A DNA stretch of 64,000 nucleotides from Pseudomonadota bacterium (GTDB lineage: Bacteria > Pseudomonadota > Alphaproteobacteria > Rhizobiales > Xanthobacteraceae). Below the pieces are notes generated by a model that saw only the letters and a list, made by a program, of their open reading frames with translations, ran no database searches and had not been told where the DNA came from. Position numbers and translations under genes: made by a program. The stretch spans positions 1 through 64,000 of the forward strand of contig JAFEFL010000010.1 in the NCBI GenBank assembly GCA_018240595.1. Reading direction: 5' to 3'. This document shows positions 1 through 8,696 of the stretch, one piece after another; position 1 is the stretch's first letter, and every line of letters begins with the position of its first letter.

Positions 1-565
1 AGCAGCGCGCCGTGAAGCGGTCGGGCGCGGCGCGATCGAACACCAGATCTTCGCCGGCATAAGGCGTGTCGCCGCGAAACGGATGCACCACCAGACCTTC
101 CGGCCCATCGACCGGGGCCTTCGCCAGATAGCGCGGATAGATCGTGCGCACGCGCTCGGCGACGGGCAGGGCGCCGTCATCGACGACGATGAGCGCGAAC
201 AGCCGCTCGTTCGGATTGACCGGCTGGCCGTCGACGACCTTGAGCGAGGGATCTGGCGGCAGCAGCGATGGCCACAGATAGGCGACATCGACACGGCTTT
301 GCGAGCCGGCGTGACGCTCGCTCGGAATACGGACGGCGGCGGGCTCGATGTTGAACACCGTGCCGCCGACCGTGATCGGCATCGACGGCGCGTCGGTGGC
401 GACCGGCGCGTCCGGCCAGCGCGGCCATAGCACGTAGGCGACGTAAGCCGCCGCGAACAGGCAGACCGCGGCGAAGACGATGACCGGGGCAACGAGGGGG
501 CCCGCATGCGGATGCCGCCGGCGGCCATGACGGCGCGAGGCGGGATGGTGCGCGATGGTGGCCAT
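1..565 (-). CDS. Hypothetical single-pass membrane protein (partial, 3' end outside window)
   Basis: Only the first 188 codons lie inside the window; the gene continues past the left edge. Reading from the ATG at 565, the protein starts with a His/Arg-rich cytoplasmic tail of about 24 residues. One hydrophobic segment follows at about residues 25-46 (VIVFAAVCLFAAAYVAYVLW), and then a soluble region that should lie in the periplasm. The frame stays open to base 1 and has the codon use of its neighbours. I do not recognise the family, and no enzyme motif is evident in the visible part. The opposite-strand frame in this region is Arg-rich and looks like a shadow. Confidence 0.6.
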   Translation of the reverse strand, partial: MATIAHHPASRRHGRRRHPHAGPLVAPVIVFAAVCLFAAAYVAYVLWPRWPDAPVATDAPSMPITVGGTVFNIEPAAVRIPSERHAGSQSRVDVAYLWPSLLPPDPSLKVVDGQPVNPNERLFALIVVDDGALPVAERVRTIYPRYLAKAPVDGPEGLVVHPFRGDTPYAGEDLVFDRAAPDRFTARC

Positions 566-730
566 GAGCGGGGTCTCGGCGGGATCTATGGCGGCTGAAA
601 GGGCTCGATTCTATCCACTGCCACGCCTTGGTTAACGATCCGTGAAAGGGGTTAACCATCGGTTAAGGATTGGCTGGCGCGGCCGCCCCGCAGGCGGTTA
701 CTTGCCGCCCGGTCATGCGTTGAGGCGTTC

Positions 731-1057
731 ATGAATCCGCACTCGGTCCAGATGTTGATCGTTCTCGCCTTCGGCTTCGCCGTGGCGGGTCTGCTGAGCT
801 CGGCCTACCAGCTCGTCACCAGCAGGCTGCCGAGCTTCGCGCTGCTTACCACCGGGCCCAGCCTGCACTCGATCGCCGCCGTGCCGCTGCTGATCATCGC
901 GGCGCCGTTCCTGATCATGCGCAACACGCTGCTGGGCGCGCGCGAGGAAGGCCGCCGTTTCCAGTTCGTCTTCCTGGCCACCATGATCGCCGGCTTCTGG
1001 AGCCTGATGTCCGGTCAGGTGCTGGTGATGAGCCTGCGCGCCTGCGGCGTCGTCTAG
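731..1057 (+). CDS. Small integral membrane protein (DUF6949-like?)
   Basis: A 108-residue protein with three hydrophobic segments at about residues 8-27, 45-63 and 80-102. It resembles short Hyphomicrobiales membrane proteins that share the pattern VLAFGFAVAGLLSSAYQLVT near the N terminus and an FLIMRNT stretch in the middle. I believe these are filed under DUF6949, but I am not certain. No function is known. It stands alone, between a divergent truncated gene and the gamma-carbonic-anhydrase-like gene 102 bases downstream. Confidence 0.6.
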   Translation: MNPHSVQMLIVLAFGFAVAGLLSSAYQLVTSRLPSFALLTTGPSLHSIAAVPLLIIAAPFLIMRNTLLGAREEGRRFQFVFLATMIAGFWSLMSGQVLVMSLRACGVV

Positions 1058-1159
1058 GCCTGTTCCGGCAGCGCGAACGCCATTTCGAAATCTTGTCCCG
1101 GCGCCCTTCCATTTCACGCCGCCGATAGGCTAACTCGCGCTCCGAACAGGGAGCGCGAC

Positions 1160-1690
1160 ATGCCGATTTACGAACTCAACGGGCAGGGGCCGGAGTTTCC
1201 CGGCGAAGGCGAATACTGGGTGGCCGAGACCGCGGTGCTGATCGGCCGCATCCGGCTCAAGCGTCAGTCGAGCGTCTGGTTCGGCGCGGTGCTGCGCGGC
1301 GACAACGAATGGATCGAGCTCGGCGAGCGCTCGCAGATCCAGGATAACTGCACGCTGCACACCGACATGGGCTTCCCGATGACCATCGGCAAGGACTGCG
1401 TCATCGGCCATCAGGTCATGCTGCACGGCTGTACCATCGGCGACAATTCGCTGATCGGCATGAACGCCGTGGTGCTCAACGGCGCCAAGATCGGCAACAA
1501 CTGTCTGGTCGGCGCCGGCGCGCTGGTCACCGAAGGCAAGAGCTTTCCCGACAATTCGATGATCGTCGGCTCGCCGGCGCGCGCCATCCGCACGCTCGAC
1601 GACAAGCTGATCGCCATGATCCGCGGCGGCGCCGACCATTACGTCAAGCGTTCGCAGGAATATGCCAAGGGCCTGAAGCGGATCGGGTGA
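1160..1690 (+). CDS. Gamma carbonic anhydrase family protein (YrdA-like)
   Basis: A 176-residue protein made almost entirely of hexapeptide repeats, as expected for the left-handed beta-helix trimer of the gamma-carbonic anhydrase / YrdA family. The three histidines that bind the metal at the trimer interface are present at H67 (NCTLHTD), H84 (VIGHQ) and H89 (MLHGC). The spacing of five residues between the last two is the family spacing. Bacterial YrdA-type members are often weak or inactive as carbonic anhydrases, so the real substrate is uncertain. The start at 1160 follows GGGAGCGAC. The gene is monocistronic and convergent with the acetylation genes at 1739-4322. Confidence 0.85.
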   Translation: MPIYELNGQGPEFPGEGEYWVAETAVLIGRIRLKRQSSVWFGAVLRGDNEWIELGERSQIQDNCTLHTDMGFPMTIGKDCVIGHQVMLHGCTIGDNSLIGMNAVVLNGAKIGNNCLVGAGALVTEGKSFPDNSMIVGSPARAIRTLDDKLIAMIRGGADHYVKRSQEYAKGLKRIG

Positions 1691-1738
1691 GGGACGGGGC
1701 GTCCAAGGGCGAGACGCCAGGAAATTGCGGAGCTGCCG

Positions 1739-2953
1739 TCAGCGCTGGCAATCGCCTGGTCCAAATAATTCATGCGGGTTTCCGGTCGGGACCTGGAAGC
1801 CTCGCTCGAGTCTCAGGCTGACCACGATGTCGGGCTTCATTTCCTTGATGAATTCGGTCGGGAAAAATGCGCAATAATCGGCCTTGGACTCGTACGCGTT
1901 GATAAAGACCGCCCTGCGGAAATGCTCGGCGAGAGGGCGCATCATCGCCAGTTGATAACTGTCGCCATAGAACAGCAAAGTCGGCAGGTTCGGCGCGTCG
2001 TCGCGTTCGAAGGTGTTGAGGAAATATCCGTCGCGATAGCTGAGTGCAAATTTGGCCTTCCATCCGCCGGTGGGTTCGATCCTGAAATCGGATTCCCGCA
2101 GGAACGGCAGGCCGAGAAGGATGCCCAGGTCGAGGTGCCCTTCGCCTCGCGGGATGCCCACGTAGCGGAGTTGTGGCTTCGTCGGCGTGACGACGAATTC
2201 TTCATGATGCGGGGTGGATGGCACGAGTTGCCGGACCCGATCGAGCACGGCGAAAGTTGCCAGGAGCGCTCCCTTCGTATTCCAGTGGGTATCTTTCTTG
2301 AAATAGAGCCGTTCGGAAGACTCGGCGGCGGCATCGATCATTGGTTTTCTGAGGTCCAGGACTTCCACGCCGTCCGGCGCGAGCGCTTCGACGAGTTGCC
2401 CGGCCTTGGTCGAATTGCCGCGTTTCATCCTGAGCCATTGCGCCGGCAGGTGTTCTGGGTGGACGGTCTCTTTGACGGGAGCGACAACAAAGAGAAAGCG
2501 CGATCCCTGGTGCTCGACCCAATTCTTGCGCTCAACGATGGCGCGCCGCCACGAAGCGACGGACGCAAGATTGGCTGGTTGGGTGCCCATGATGTCGGCA
2601 AGGTCGCTCGAATTGCCCGAATAAAGCCATCCGTCGGAGCCGATGAGAACGTCGGGATTGGTGGAATGGCCGAGCGAAACCCGAAGCCAATTCCATCCGG
2701 CGATGAAAAGCGGGCGAAGCGCGAACGAGTCGGAAATCCACGCATCCATCCCGGTCGTGAAGCCGACCTGGTCGCCCGCCATCAGCCGGCCGGTGGGGAA
2801 CGTCGAGAGCGCCCTGTTCTCGGTGAAATCGATGCCGCGTATTCCGGCGGCACCGAGAACGATCAATGCTGCGATGGTGCCGAGGAACAGCGCAATGCGA
2901 ACGATGTTCCCGCGCCGTGCCGGATGATGCTGACGATCGATCTCGCGATCCAT
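1739..2953 (-). CDS. AlgX/AlgJ-like polysaccharide O-acetyltransferase, SGNH fold
   Basis: The family attaches acetyl groups to extracellular polysaccharide in the periplasm. The 404-residue protein has an N-terminal membrane anchor at about residues 17-35 and a periplasmic SGNH-type domain. The catalytic Ser is S332 in FYGDSYQ, and the Asp-x-His pair is D221/H223 in KKDTHWN; both motifs are typical of AlgJ/AlgX. I start the protein at the ATG at 2953, one base after the TGA of the upstream MBOAT gene (TGACATG). A longer frame reaching 3001 would overlap that gene by 16 codons. The tight junction implies co-translation with the MBOAT partner. The polymer it modifies is not identified here, since no glycan synthesis genes are adjacent. 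Confidence 0.85.
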   Translation of the reverse strand: MDREIDRQHHPARRGNIVRIALFLGTIAALIVLGAAGIRGIDFTENRALSTFPTGRLMAGDQVGFTTGMDAWISDSFALRPLFIAGWNWLRVSLGHSTNPDVLIGSDGWLYSGNSSDLADIMGTQPANLASVASWRRAIVERKNWVEHQGSRFLFVVAPVKETVHPEHLPAQWLRMKRGNSTKAGQLVEALAPDGVEVLDLRKPMIDAAAESSERLYFKKDTHWNTKGALLATFAVLDRVRQLVPSTPHHEEFVVTPTKPQLRYVGIPRGEGHLDLGILLGLPFLRESDFRIEPTGGWKAKFALSYRDGYFLNTFERDDAPNLPTLLFYGDSYQLAMMRPLAEHFRRAVFINAYESKADYCAFFPTEFIKEMKPDIVVSLRLERGFQVPTGNPHELFGPGDCQR

Positions 2954-2954
2954 G

Positions 2955-4322
2955 TCAGAACCTGAAATAAATGAACGCGATGTGCGTCTGGGCCGCGACA
3001 CACGCGAGCGAGATCATGAACGTGGCGGCCAGCGCCACCTCGGTTGCGAGAGCCGCTTGGTATCGTTCCGCGACCTTACGGAGCGGCATCGAAAACAGAA
3101 TTCCGAGAACGATGACGCCGGCTTCGAAAAGGTCGAATTTAATACCGGGAGGTATGTAGCCGAGATACCAGCCGTTGGCGCCGAACATGGCAGCAAGCAT
3201 GTGCCGTGCCTTGTCGATGTCGCCGCTTCGAAAGATCGTCCAGCCAATAAACACAACGATAATCACATAGGCGTGACGAAGAGCTTGAGGCGCTCTATCG
3301 ATTAAATTTCCGAATGCCGTGCGCTCGATTGCCAGGAACGTGCCGTGCCACAGTCCCCAAATCACGAAGGACCAGCTTGCGCCATGCCATAGGCCGCAGA
3401 GCGCAAAGACGCAAACCAGATTGAACGCGGTCCGCGCCGGTCCTTTGCGCGATCCGCCGAGCGGGATGTAGAGGTAGTCGCGAAACCATGTCGACAGCGA
3501 GATATGCCAGCGCCGCCAAAAATCCTGAACGGACACGGCGACGTAGGGGTAGTTGAAGTTTTCCGGAAATCTAACGCCGAACATCAGGGCGAGGCCGATC
3601 GCCATGTCGGAGTAACCCGAGAAATCGAAATAGATCTGAAGGCCGAAGGCAGCGGCACCCAGCCAGGCAAATTCAGCGGTCGGGTTGCTCGCCTGCCAAA
3701 TGCTCTCGACGAGAATGGCGAGGTTGTCGGCGATGATCACTTTCTTGGCGAGGCCAAGAATGAAGCGTTCGACGCCGTGCGCGAACGCGGGAACCGATGC
3801 TCGGTCCTCGATGAAGTCACCGGCGACCTGTTGATAGCGGACGATGGGCCCGGCAATGAGCTGCGGGAAGAAGGCCTTGAACAAAGCGAAGCGAAACAGT
3901 GAATTGGTAGCGCTGATGGTGCCGCCATAAATATCGGCGAGATAGGCTATGCCCTGAAAAACAAAGAAAGATATACCGAGAACCGGGATTGGATTGAAGT
4001 CGGCGAGGCTCAGGTTTGATGCAATGAAGCCGCTGTATTTGAACCAGGCGAGCACGGCGAGGTTCGCAAAGACTCCGATGAACAATGCGGCCTTGCGGCG
4101 TGTGCCTGAAGCGGCCGCGATCCATAATCCTGCTGCGTAATTCCAGCCGATGGCGCCGATCAATATCCAGAAATGGCCAGGTTGGCCGGCCGAGGCGACG
4201 CCCCACCAGTAAAAGACCAAGCTTGCGATCAGCAATGCGATCTTGCTTCGTCCTGAGATGAACCAGGACAGGAAAGTCAGAGGGAGAAATCCGAAGATAA
4301 ACGCGGGCGAGCTGAATATCAT
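2955..4322 (-). CDS. MBOAT family O-acyltransferase (AlgI-like)
   Basis: A 455-residue polytopic membrane protein that matches AlgI/DltB-type acyltransferases, which pass acetyl groups across the inner membrane to a periplasmic partner. The N terminus MIFSSPAFIFGFLPL is the usual AlgI start, so the ATG at 4322 is preferred over one nine codons earlier. The conserved histidines are seen as H313 in GLWHGASW and H326 in GLWHGTF. The motifs FDFSGYSDMAIG and FWRRWHISLS, which are AlgI hallmarks, are also present. It forms an operon with the AlgX-like gene that begins one base after its stop. The pair probably acetylates a surface polysaccharide. Confidence 0.9.
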   Translation of the reverse strand: MIFSSPAFIFGFLPLTFLSWFISGRSKIALLIASLVFYWWGVASAGQPGHFWILIGAIGWNYAAGLWIAAASGTRRKAALFIGVFANLAVLAWFKYSGFIASNLSLADFNPIPVLGISFFVFQGIAYLADIYGGTISATNSLFRFALFKAFFPQLIAGPIVRYQQVAGDFIEDRASVPAFAHGVERFILGLAKKVIIADNLAILVESIWQASNPTAEFAWLGAAAFGLQIYFDFSGYSDMAIGLALMFGVRFPENFNYPYVAVSVQDFWRRWHISLSTWFRDYLYIPLGGSRKGPARTAFNLVCVFALCGLWHGASWSFVIWGLWHGTFLAIERTAFGNLIDRAPQALRHAYVIIVVFIGWTIFRSGDIDKARHMLAAMFGANGWYLGYIPPGIKFDLFEAGVIVLGILFSMPLRKVAERYQAALATEVALAATFMISLACVAAQTHIAFIYFRF

Positions 4323-4448
4323 CGGCCTGCGACTTTTGCGAGCGGGCAAAAGTTATTAAATACAACCTAATAGATATATGCACAATAGTGCGCCCGCTTC
4401 GATTTCTCTACGTGAAGTGGAGTGCGCGCAGGCGGCTGCGAACGAGAC

Positions 4449-4484
4449 AAAAAAGTGCGGCCAGCCTTGGGGGAGGCTGGCCGC
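4449..4484 (-). terminator. Rho-independent terminator downstream of the BTLCP gene
   Basis: A perfect 10-bp stem (GCGGCCAGCC with GGCTGGCCGC, positions 4457-4466 and 4475-4484) with an 8-base loop. On the minus strand the stem is followed after two bases by six T residues (4449-4454). It lies 105 bases past the stop of the cysteine peptidase gene and would also keep its transcription out of the AlgI/AlgX-like operon. Confidence 0.85.
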
Positions 4485-4589
4485 GCGCGTCCCGGTCTGG
4501 GGACGGGGAGGGTGGGGACGTGACCGGGGACGCGTATCCCTACCGAGTTCGTTTCAGTTCGGGCGAAGCTCCCCGCTTCGCCGTCGTCG

Positions 4590-5258
4590 TCAGCGCGCCG
4601 ACACCGTGGCCGGAGCGTTGCGCGGTTCGCCGAGCGCGACCCAGACGTTCTGATCGGACTGCGACTGGCGCTTGACGTATTTGTAGCCAGTCTGGGTCCA
4701 CGGCAGGATCTGCGCTTCCTGGTTGTCGAGAATGAATTCGCCGCGGTCGGTCTTCACCGTCAGCACGGCATGGCCGTCGTCGTTCTTGTCACGCACAACG
4801 GTGACGAGCAGCGCCTCGCGCGGCCAGCCGGCCTGCATCAGCATGTGACGCTTGAGCAGGACGTAGTCCTCGCAGTCGCCGTAGCCGTCCTCGCCCATGT
4901 TCCAGCGCTCGACCACGCCCCAGTGCTCGATGTCAGTCATCGGCTTGATCGACTGGTTGACCCAGTTGTTGACCTTGACGAGGTCGTCCCAGGTCTTCGC
5001 CGTCATGACGATGTCGCGCGGCGCCGACGCCTTGGTGACGCACTCGGTCTTGTATTCGTGGCAGAAGTCGACCCAGCCGATCGGCGCGCGCGTGGCGGGG
5101 CCGACGGCGGCATAGACCGGACGCTGCGCGCCAACGCCGGCGTTGAGCGAGGCAAGCCGCTCCCCAGCGGCGCTCGTCAACGTGGAGAAAGCCAAAGCGG
5201 CCGCGGCGATCGCCAAAGTATTGGCGAGTCGAGTGACGCCTTTACTTGAAGTGTTCAT
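4590..5258 (-). CDS. Transglutaminase-like cysteine peptidase (BTLCP / LapG-like)
   Basis: A 222-residue secreted protein of the bacterial transglutaminase-like cysteine peptidase family (old DUF920), the family of the periplasmic adhesin protease LapG. The catalytic triad is readable as C129 in GDCEDY, H163 in DGHAVL and D178 in LDNQ. A signal peptide spans about residues 1-32 and ends in TSAAG. The ATG at 5258 is chosen because AAGGGAC lies just upstream; a longer frame to 5327 has no such site. No LapD or large adhesin is in the window, so the substrate is unknown. Short proteins of this type are common and often orphan in Hyphomicrobiales. A PilZ (cyclic-di-GMP) gene sits next to it on the same strand. 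Confidence 0.85.
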   Translation of the reverse strand: MNTSSKGVTRLANTLAIAAAALAFSTLTSAAGERLASLNAGVGAQRPVYAAVGPATRAPIGWVDFCHEYKTECVTKASAPRDIVMTAKTWDDLVKVNNWVNQSIKPMTDIEHWGVVERWNMGEDGYGDCEDYVLLKRHMLMQAGWPREALLVTVVRDKNDDGHAVLTVKTDRGEFILDNQEAQILPWTQTGYKYVKRQSQSDQNVWVALGEPRNAPATVSAR

Positions 5259-5742
5259 GTGTTGTCCCTTCCCATTCCGTCCGGGAACAACACTCGCAAA
5301 GATGATTTGCGTGGCCGCTAAGTACAATGATGTAGTTTAAATCGTTCTGTAGTAAAACAAGAGACGAATACTGTTAAATTTGACGTCGAATTCGACTAAA
5401 ATCCGAGCGAATACAGTTTGATTAAAAGTTGAACGGTTAGCCGCGTTTCGCCTGCAAAACCGGGCTTAAACGATCGCCTCAAGCGCGCGCCTTAACCTTG
5501 CGGGTCGGGCCGCGAGGCGCCGGATGCGGTCCATTCGCCCGTCAAAACCCGGTCCGCCGAGGGTTCGAATTCGGTCCAAGTTTAACGATCAGTATGAAGG
5601 CGAATTCACCATGCCACGACGTTGCCGGATCGCAGCCGCGCCGGCGATCGTTTTGCGCCGTGCTCCTACAGCGGTCCGGGCAACGAAAAACGCCGTGGCG
5701 GGGCCACGGCGTTTGCAGGAATTCGTCGGTGCGAAGGCGGCG
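5259..5742. other. Intergenic region: AT-rich leader of the peptidase gene plus PilZ terminator
   Basis: This 484-base gap carries no convincing gene. The part at about 5320-5420 is clearly richer in A and T than its surroundings and contains the likely promoter of the minus-strand peptidase gene. The part next to 5742 holds the terminator of the PilZ gene. A plus-strand frame across 5524-6477 is the reverse-strand shadow of the PilZ gene. Confidence 0.6.
5686..5714 (-). terminator. Rho-independent terminator of the PilZ gene
   Basis: A 12-bp perfect stem (AAACGCCGTGGC at 5688-5699 with GCCACGGCGTTT at 5703-5714) closed by a GGG loop. On the minus strand it ends in a run of five T (5686-5690). 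It lies about 30 bases after the stop of the PilZ gene at 5743. Confidence 0.85.
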
Positions 5743-6366
5743 TCAGTCGCCGGTGACGTTGTCTTCGATGAAGTCAGGGTGCTGCAGCCGGGAGAATTCG
5801 ATGGCGAAGCCGTCGTCGATGTGACGGACGACCCGGCCCGGCGTCTTGCCGATGGTCACGGCGGAGCCGACCGGCGGCAGCATGTCGCGCGGCAGCGCGA
5901 CCGCGGCGCCGGAGGCCGACAGGTCGATGACGCGGCAGCCGATGTTCTGGCCGTTCGGCAGGATCAGGCGGGCGCGCGGGATCTTCGGCGTGAAGCGGCC
6001 GTGGCGGCGGTCTTCCGGCAGGTTGAGCATCTGCCGGTTGGCGAGCCAGGTGAGCTGGGCGGCGAGCTTGTCGCGCTTGCGCGACGTCGCCGAAATGGTC
6101 ATTGCGAAGCCGTTCTCAATTTGGCGGGCGATCTGGCCCTCGAGGCGGCCGAGATGATCGACATAGGCAATGACGCGTTCGCCGGGCTGGCCGACGACCG
6201 GCGCGACCAGCGCCATGCCGCCGGGCGACATATTGACGACCTGACAGGGATATTCATTGCGATCGGCCAGCATGTAGCGGCCGAGCAGATTGACCTTGAC
6301 GCGCTGATGGCGCCGGCGCTCTTCGGCCAGCGGCAGAATTTTCGGCTTTGTCAGCGGCAGCGCCAT
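5743..6366 (-). CDS. Tandem PilZ domain protein (cyclic-di-GMP receptor)
   Basis: A 207-residue cytoplasmic protein with two PilZ domains. The first has the binding arginines in RRRHQRVKV (about residues 17-25) and the partner motif NMSPGG. The second has RRHGRF and DLSASG, matching the family patterns RxxxR and (D/N)xSxxG. PilZ proteins bind cyclic-di-GMP and pass the signal to partners in motility, polysaccharide export or adhesion. Having complete motifs in both halves suggests that both can bind. The gene has its own terminator and is followed on the same strand by the LapG-like peptidase; whether the two are functionally linked is inference. Confidence 0.85.
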   Translation of the reverse strand: MALPLTKPKILPLAEERRRHQRVKVNLLGRYMLADRNEYPCQVVNMSPGGMALVAPVVGQPGERVIAYVDHLGRLEGQIARQIENGFAMTISATSRKRDKLAAQLTWLANRQMLNLPEDRRHGRFTPKIPRARLILPNGQNIGCRVIDLSASGAAVALPRDMLPPVGSAVTIGKTPGRVVRHIDDGFAIEFSRLQHPDFIEDNVTGD

Positions 6367-6434
6367 GGGCGGGTTTGCTCTTTGATAGAGCCGATACGGA
6401 ACTCTGAACCTATGGCTGTAGTGTTAAGGGTTCG

Positions 6435-7076
6435 TTATCCGACTTTTTCTGGTGGAACTTCGAGACCGCCGCTATAGACGACAAAGCCATGGCGGCGTCG
6501 GCCGCCGTCGGGCGCCGCGGGTGCATGGTCGTCCGCAGGCGTCTGAGCGGGCGCCAGCGTCAGGCCGGCGCCGACGCCATCGACATCCGGGCCGATGTGA
6601 CGGAGCGCGCTGAGACGCAGTTCGGTGACCGGCTTGGTGCCGAGCCAGTAGGGCGGCGCCAGAGGCGCCAGCACGCCGATCCCGCGCACGCGGGCGTGGC
6701 CGGCATGGGCGAGCGGCAGCATCAGCATTTCGAGATCGACTTCGGCGCCATCGGCGGCGCGGCCGACGAGGCCCATTACCGCGCCGATGTTCTCGGCGGT
6801 GATGGTCTCGGTCAGGCTCGCGAGCGTCTTCTGATCGTCCTCGCGCCATAGCGCGGCGAGGCTCTCGCCCTTGATCTCGCGATTGAACAAGGCGCAGACG
6901 CGCGTGCCGGCGAGGCGGAAGCGCCAGGTCTCGACGAAGTCGGCAGCGAGAATAATGGTATCGCCGAGCGCGCGGCGGATGGCCGAAGGATCGATGTCGG
7001 CCCGTTCGGGTGCGGCCCTGGTGCCGCGGCGTTCGTTCCAGTGCGCGTAGACGGCTTGCGAGGACGGATGTTTCAT
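6435..7076 (-). CDS. PAS domain protein (PAS_5-like)
   Basis: A 213-residue soluble protein. Residues about 25-155 match the short PAS-type domain common in alphaproteobacteria (PAS_5, once a DUF), with the conserved run TWRFRLAGTRVCALFNREIKG rendered here as WRFRLAGTRVCALFNREIKG. The protein has no kinase or other output domain. The ATG at 7076 fits the family N terminus; the open frame continues upstream to 7415 but that part is Arg-rich and not family-like. Ligand and partner are unknown. It is divergent from the rhomboid gene and shares a 225-base intergenic region with it. Confidence 0.75.
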   Translation of the reverse strand: MKHPSSQAVYAHWNERRGTRAAPERADIDPSAIRRALGDTIILAADFVETWRFRLAGTRVCALFNREIKGESLAALWREDDQKTLASLTETITAENIGAVMGLVGRAADGAEVDLEMLMLPLAHAGHARVRGIGVLAPLAPPYWLGTKPVTELRLSALRHIGPDVDGVGAGLTLAPAQTPADDHAPAAPDGGRRRHGFVVYSGGLEVPPEKVG

Positions 7077-7301
7077 GGCGCGGCACCCTGTTCCGTCGCG
7101 AGACGCTTGCCGCGCTCTCCTGTGCCCGATCGGGACAAGGACGGCGGCAAATCGCTGCGACAGAGGGTGTTGAGCAGGGCGCGTGCCGTGCCGCCGGCCT
7201 CGGGCGATTGCGGCCGTATTAGCGTTAAAATCGCGAAAGGTGCGCTTGCGGCGCACCGGCGAAGGCCTTAACTCCCTTTCTGGCCCTCGAAAGTTCCCCT
7301 G

Positions 7302-8054
7302 GTGCAACGCGAACCGCTGTTCAATCTTCCGACCGTTGTCGTCGCCTTGCTCGGCGTGCTGGCGTTCATTCACGGCGTGCGCGAATGGGTGCTGACGCAG
7401 GACCAGGACATTCACGTCCTCATCGACTTCGCCTTCATTCCCGCACGCTATGACGCCTCGCCGGTGCTCGGTGGCGTCGTACCCGGCGGACCTGGCGCGG
7501 CGGTGTGGAGCTTCGTGACTTATTCATTCCTGCACGGCAGCTGGATGCATCTCGGCGTCAACGCCGTGTGGCTGATGGCCTTCGGCACGCCGGTGGCGCG
7601 GCGCTTCGGCACGATGCGGTTTCTCGCTTTCTATGCCGTGACCGCGGCGGCCGGCGCCGGCATGCATCTTCTCACCAATGCCGGATCGGTCGCGCCGATG
7701 ATCGGCGCGTCGGCATCGATCTCCGGCGCAATGGCGGCATCGATGCGCTTTGCCTTTCAGCGCGGCGGCCCGCTCGGCGGCATGTGGCGGCGCGGCGATG
7801 ACGAAGCCTATCGCGTGCCGGCGCTGCCCTTGATCGGTGTGCTGAGCGATGCGCGGGTGCTGCTGTTCGTCGGCGTATGGTTCGGCATCAACATCATCTT
7901 CGGTCTGTGGTCGTCGCCGGTATTGGGCGGCGCGGATCAACTCGTCGCCTGGCAGGCGCATATCGGCGGGTTCCTCGCCGGACTGCTGCTGTTTTCCTGG
8001 TTCGATCCGGTGCGCGACGATCTGACACCGCGCGAAGATATCGCTTTGCATTGA
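7302..8054 (+). CDS. Rhomboid family intramembrane serine protease
   Basis: A 250-residue membrane protein with about six transmembrane segments that matches rhomboid proteases, which cleave membrane-spanning substrates. The catalytic serine lies in GASASISG (about residue 133) and the catalytic histidine in AHIGGFLAG near residue 220. A conserved loop HGSWMHLGVNAVWL precedes them. The start is taken as the GTG at 7302, giving MQREPLFNLP, since there is no ATG before the first membrane segment. Substrates are unknown. The gene is monocistronic, divergent from the PAS gene. Confidence 0.85.
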   Translation: MQREPLFNLPTVVVALLGVLAFIHGVREWVLTQDQDIHVLIDFAFIPARYDASPVLGGVVPGGPGAAVWSFVTYSFLHGSWMHLGVNAVWLMAFGTPVARRFGTMRFLAFYAVTAAAGAGMHLLTNAGSVAPMIGASASISGAMAASMRFAFQRGGPLGGMWRRGDDEAYRVPALPLIGVLSDARVLLFVGVWFGINIIFGLWSSPVLGGADQLVAWQAHIGGFLAGLLLFSWFDPVRDDLTPREDIALH

Positions 8055-8222
8055 AGCGATTGCCGCGCTGCAGCGCGGCGCATGCGACAAATTCAAACCT
8101 GACAGTCCCAGGCAAAGTTCGCGCTTGACGGAACAGTCGCGTCGGTCCGAGCATTGGCCGAGACCCGGGACTCAATCGTCGCGCGAGGTCGATTAGGCTT
8201 CCGGGCTAGGCAGGAGGCTGTC

Positions 8223-8654
8223 ATGAACGTCAAGACGATCCTGGCCGCAAAGGGCGGCGACATCATCCACATCGAGCCGACGGCGACCCTCGCCGCGGCC
8301 GCAAAGCTGCTGAGCAAACATCGCATCGGCGCGGTCGTCATCCGCGGCGCTGGCGGACGTCTCGCCGGCATTCTCTCGGAGCGCGACATCGTGCGTGCGC
8401 TGGCCGAGAGCGGCGCGGCGGCGCTCGACTTTCCGGTCGGTCAGGTCATGACGCGCAATGTGATGACCTGCGGCGAGAACGATTCCATCGCCGAGCTCAT
8501 GGAGCGGATGACCGCGGGCAAATTCCGCCATCTGCCGGTGCTGAAGGCCGACCAGCTCGTCGGCGTCATTTCGATCGGCGACATCGTCAAGATGCGCGTG
8601 CAGGAGATCGAGACCGACGCGGCGGCGATGCGCGACTACATTCAGACCGCATAG
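8223..8654 (+). CDS. CBS domain pair protein
   Basis: A 143-residue protein consisting of two CBS domains and little else. Residues about 12-65 include GAVVIRGAGGRLAGILSERD, and residues about 78-130 include KFRHLPVLKADQLVGVISIGD. Both copies carry the usual G(V/I)(I/L)S-x-x-D signature for adenosyl ligand binding. The ATG at 8223 has a strong GGAGG (8213-8217) five bases upstream, so an in-frame extension to 8154 is rejected. Stand-alone CBS pairs sense AMP, ATP or SAM and regulate partners; the partner here is unknown. Confidence 0.85.
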   Translation: MNVKTILAAKGGDIIHIEPTATLAAAAKLLSKHRIGAVVIRGAGGRLAGILSERDIVRALAESGAAALDFPVGQVMTRNVMTCGENDSIAELMERMTAGKFRHLPVLKADQLVGVISIGDIVKMRVQEIETDAAAMRDYIQTA

Positions 8655-8696
8655 CGCGAAGGCAAAGACGCGGACGGCGGCGGGTTACTTGTTTGC

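Noticed and set aside
1772..2965. A 397-codon plus-strand frame opposite the AlgX-like gene
   Set aside because: No recognisable motif; the minus-strand gene has intact catalytic residues and is coupled to the MBOAT gene.
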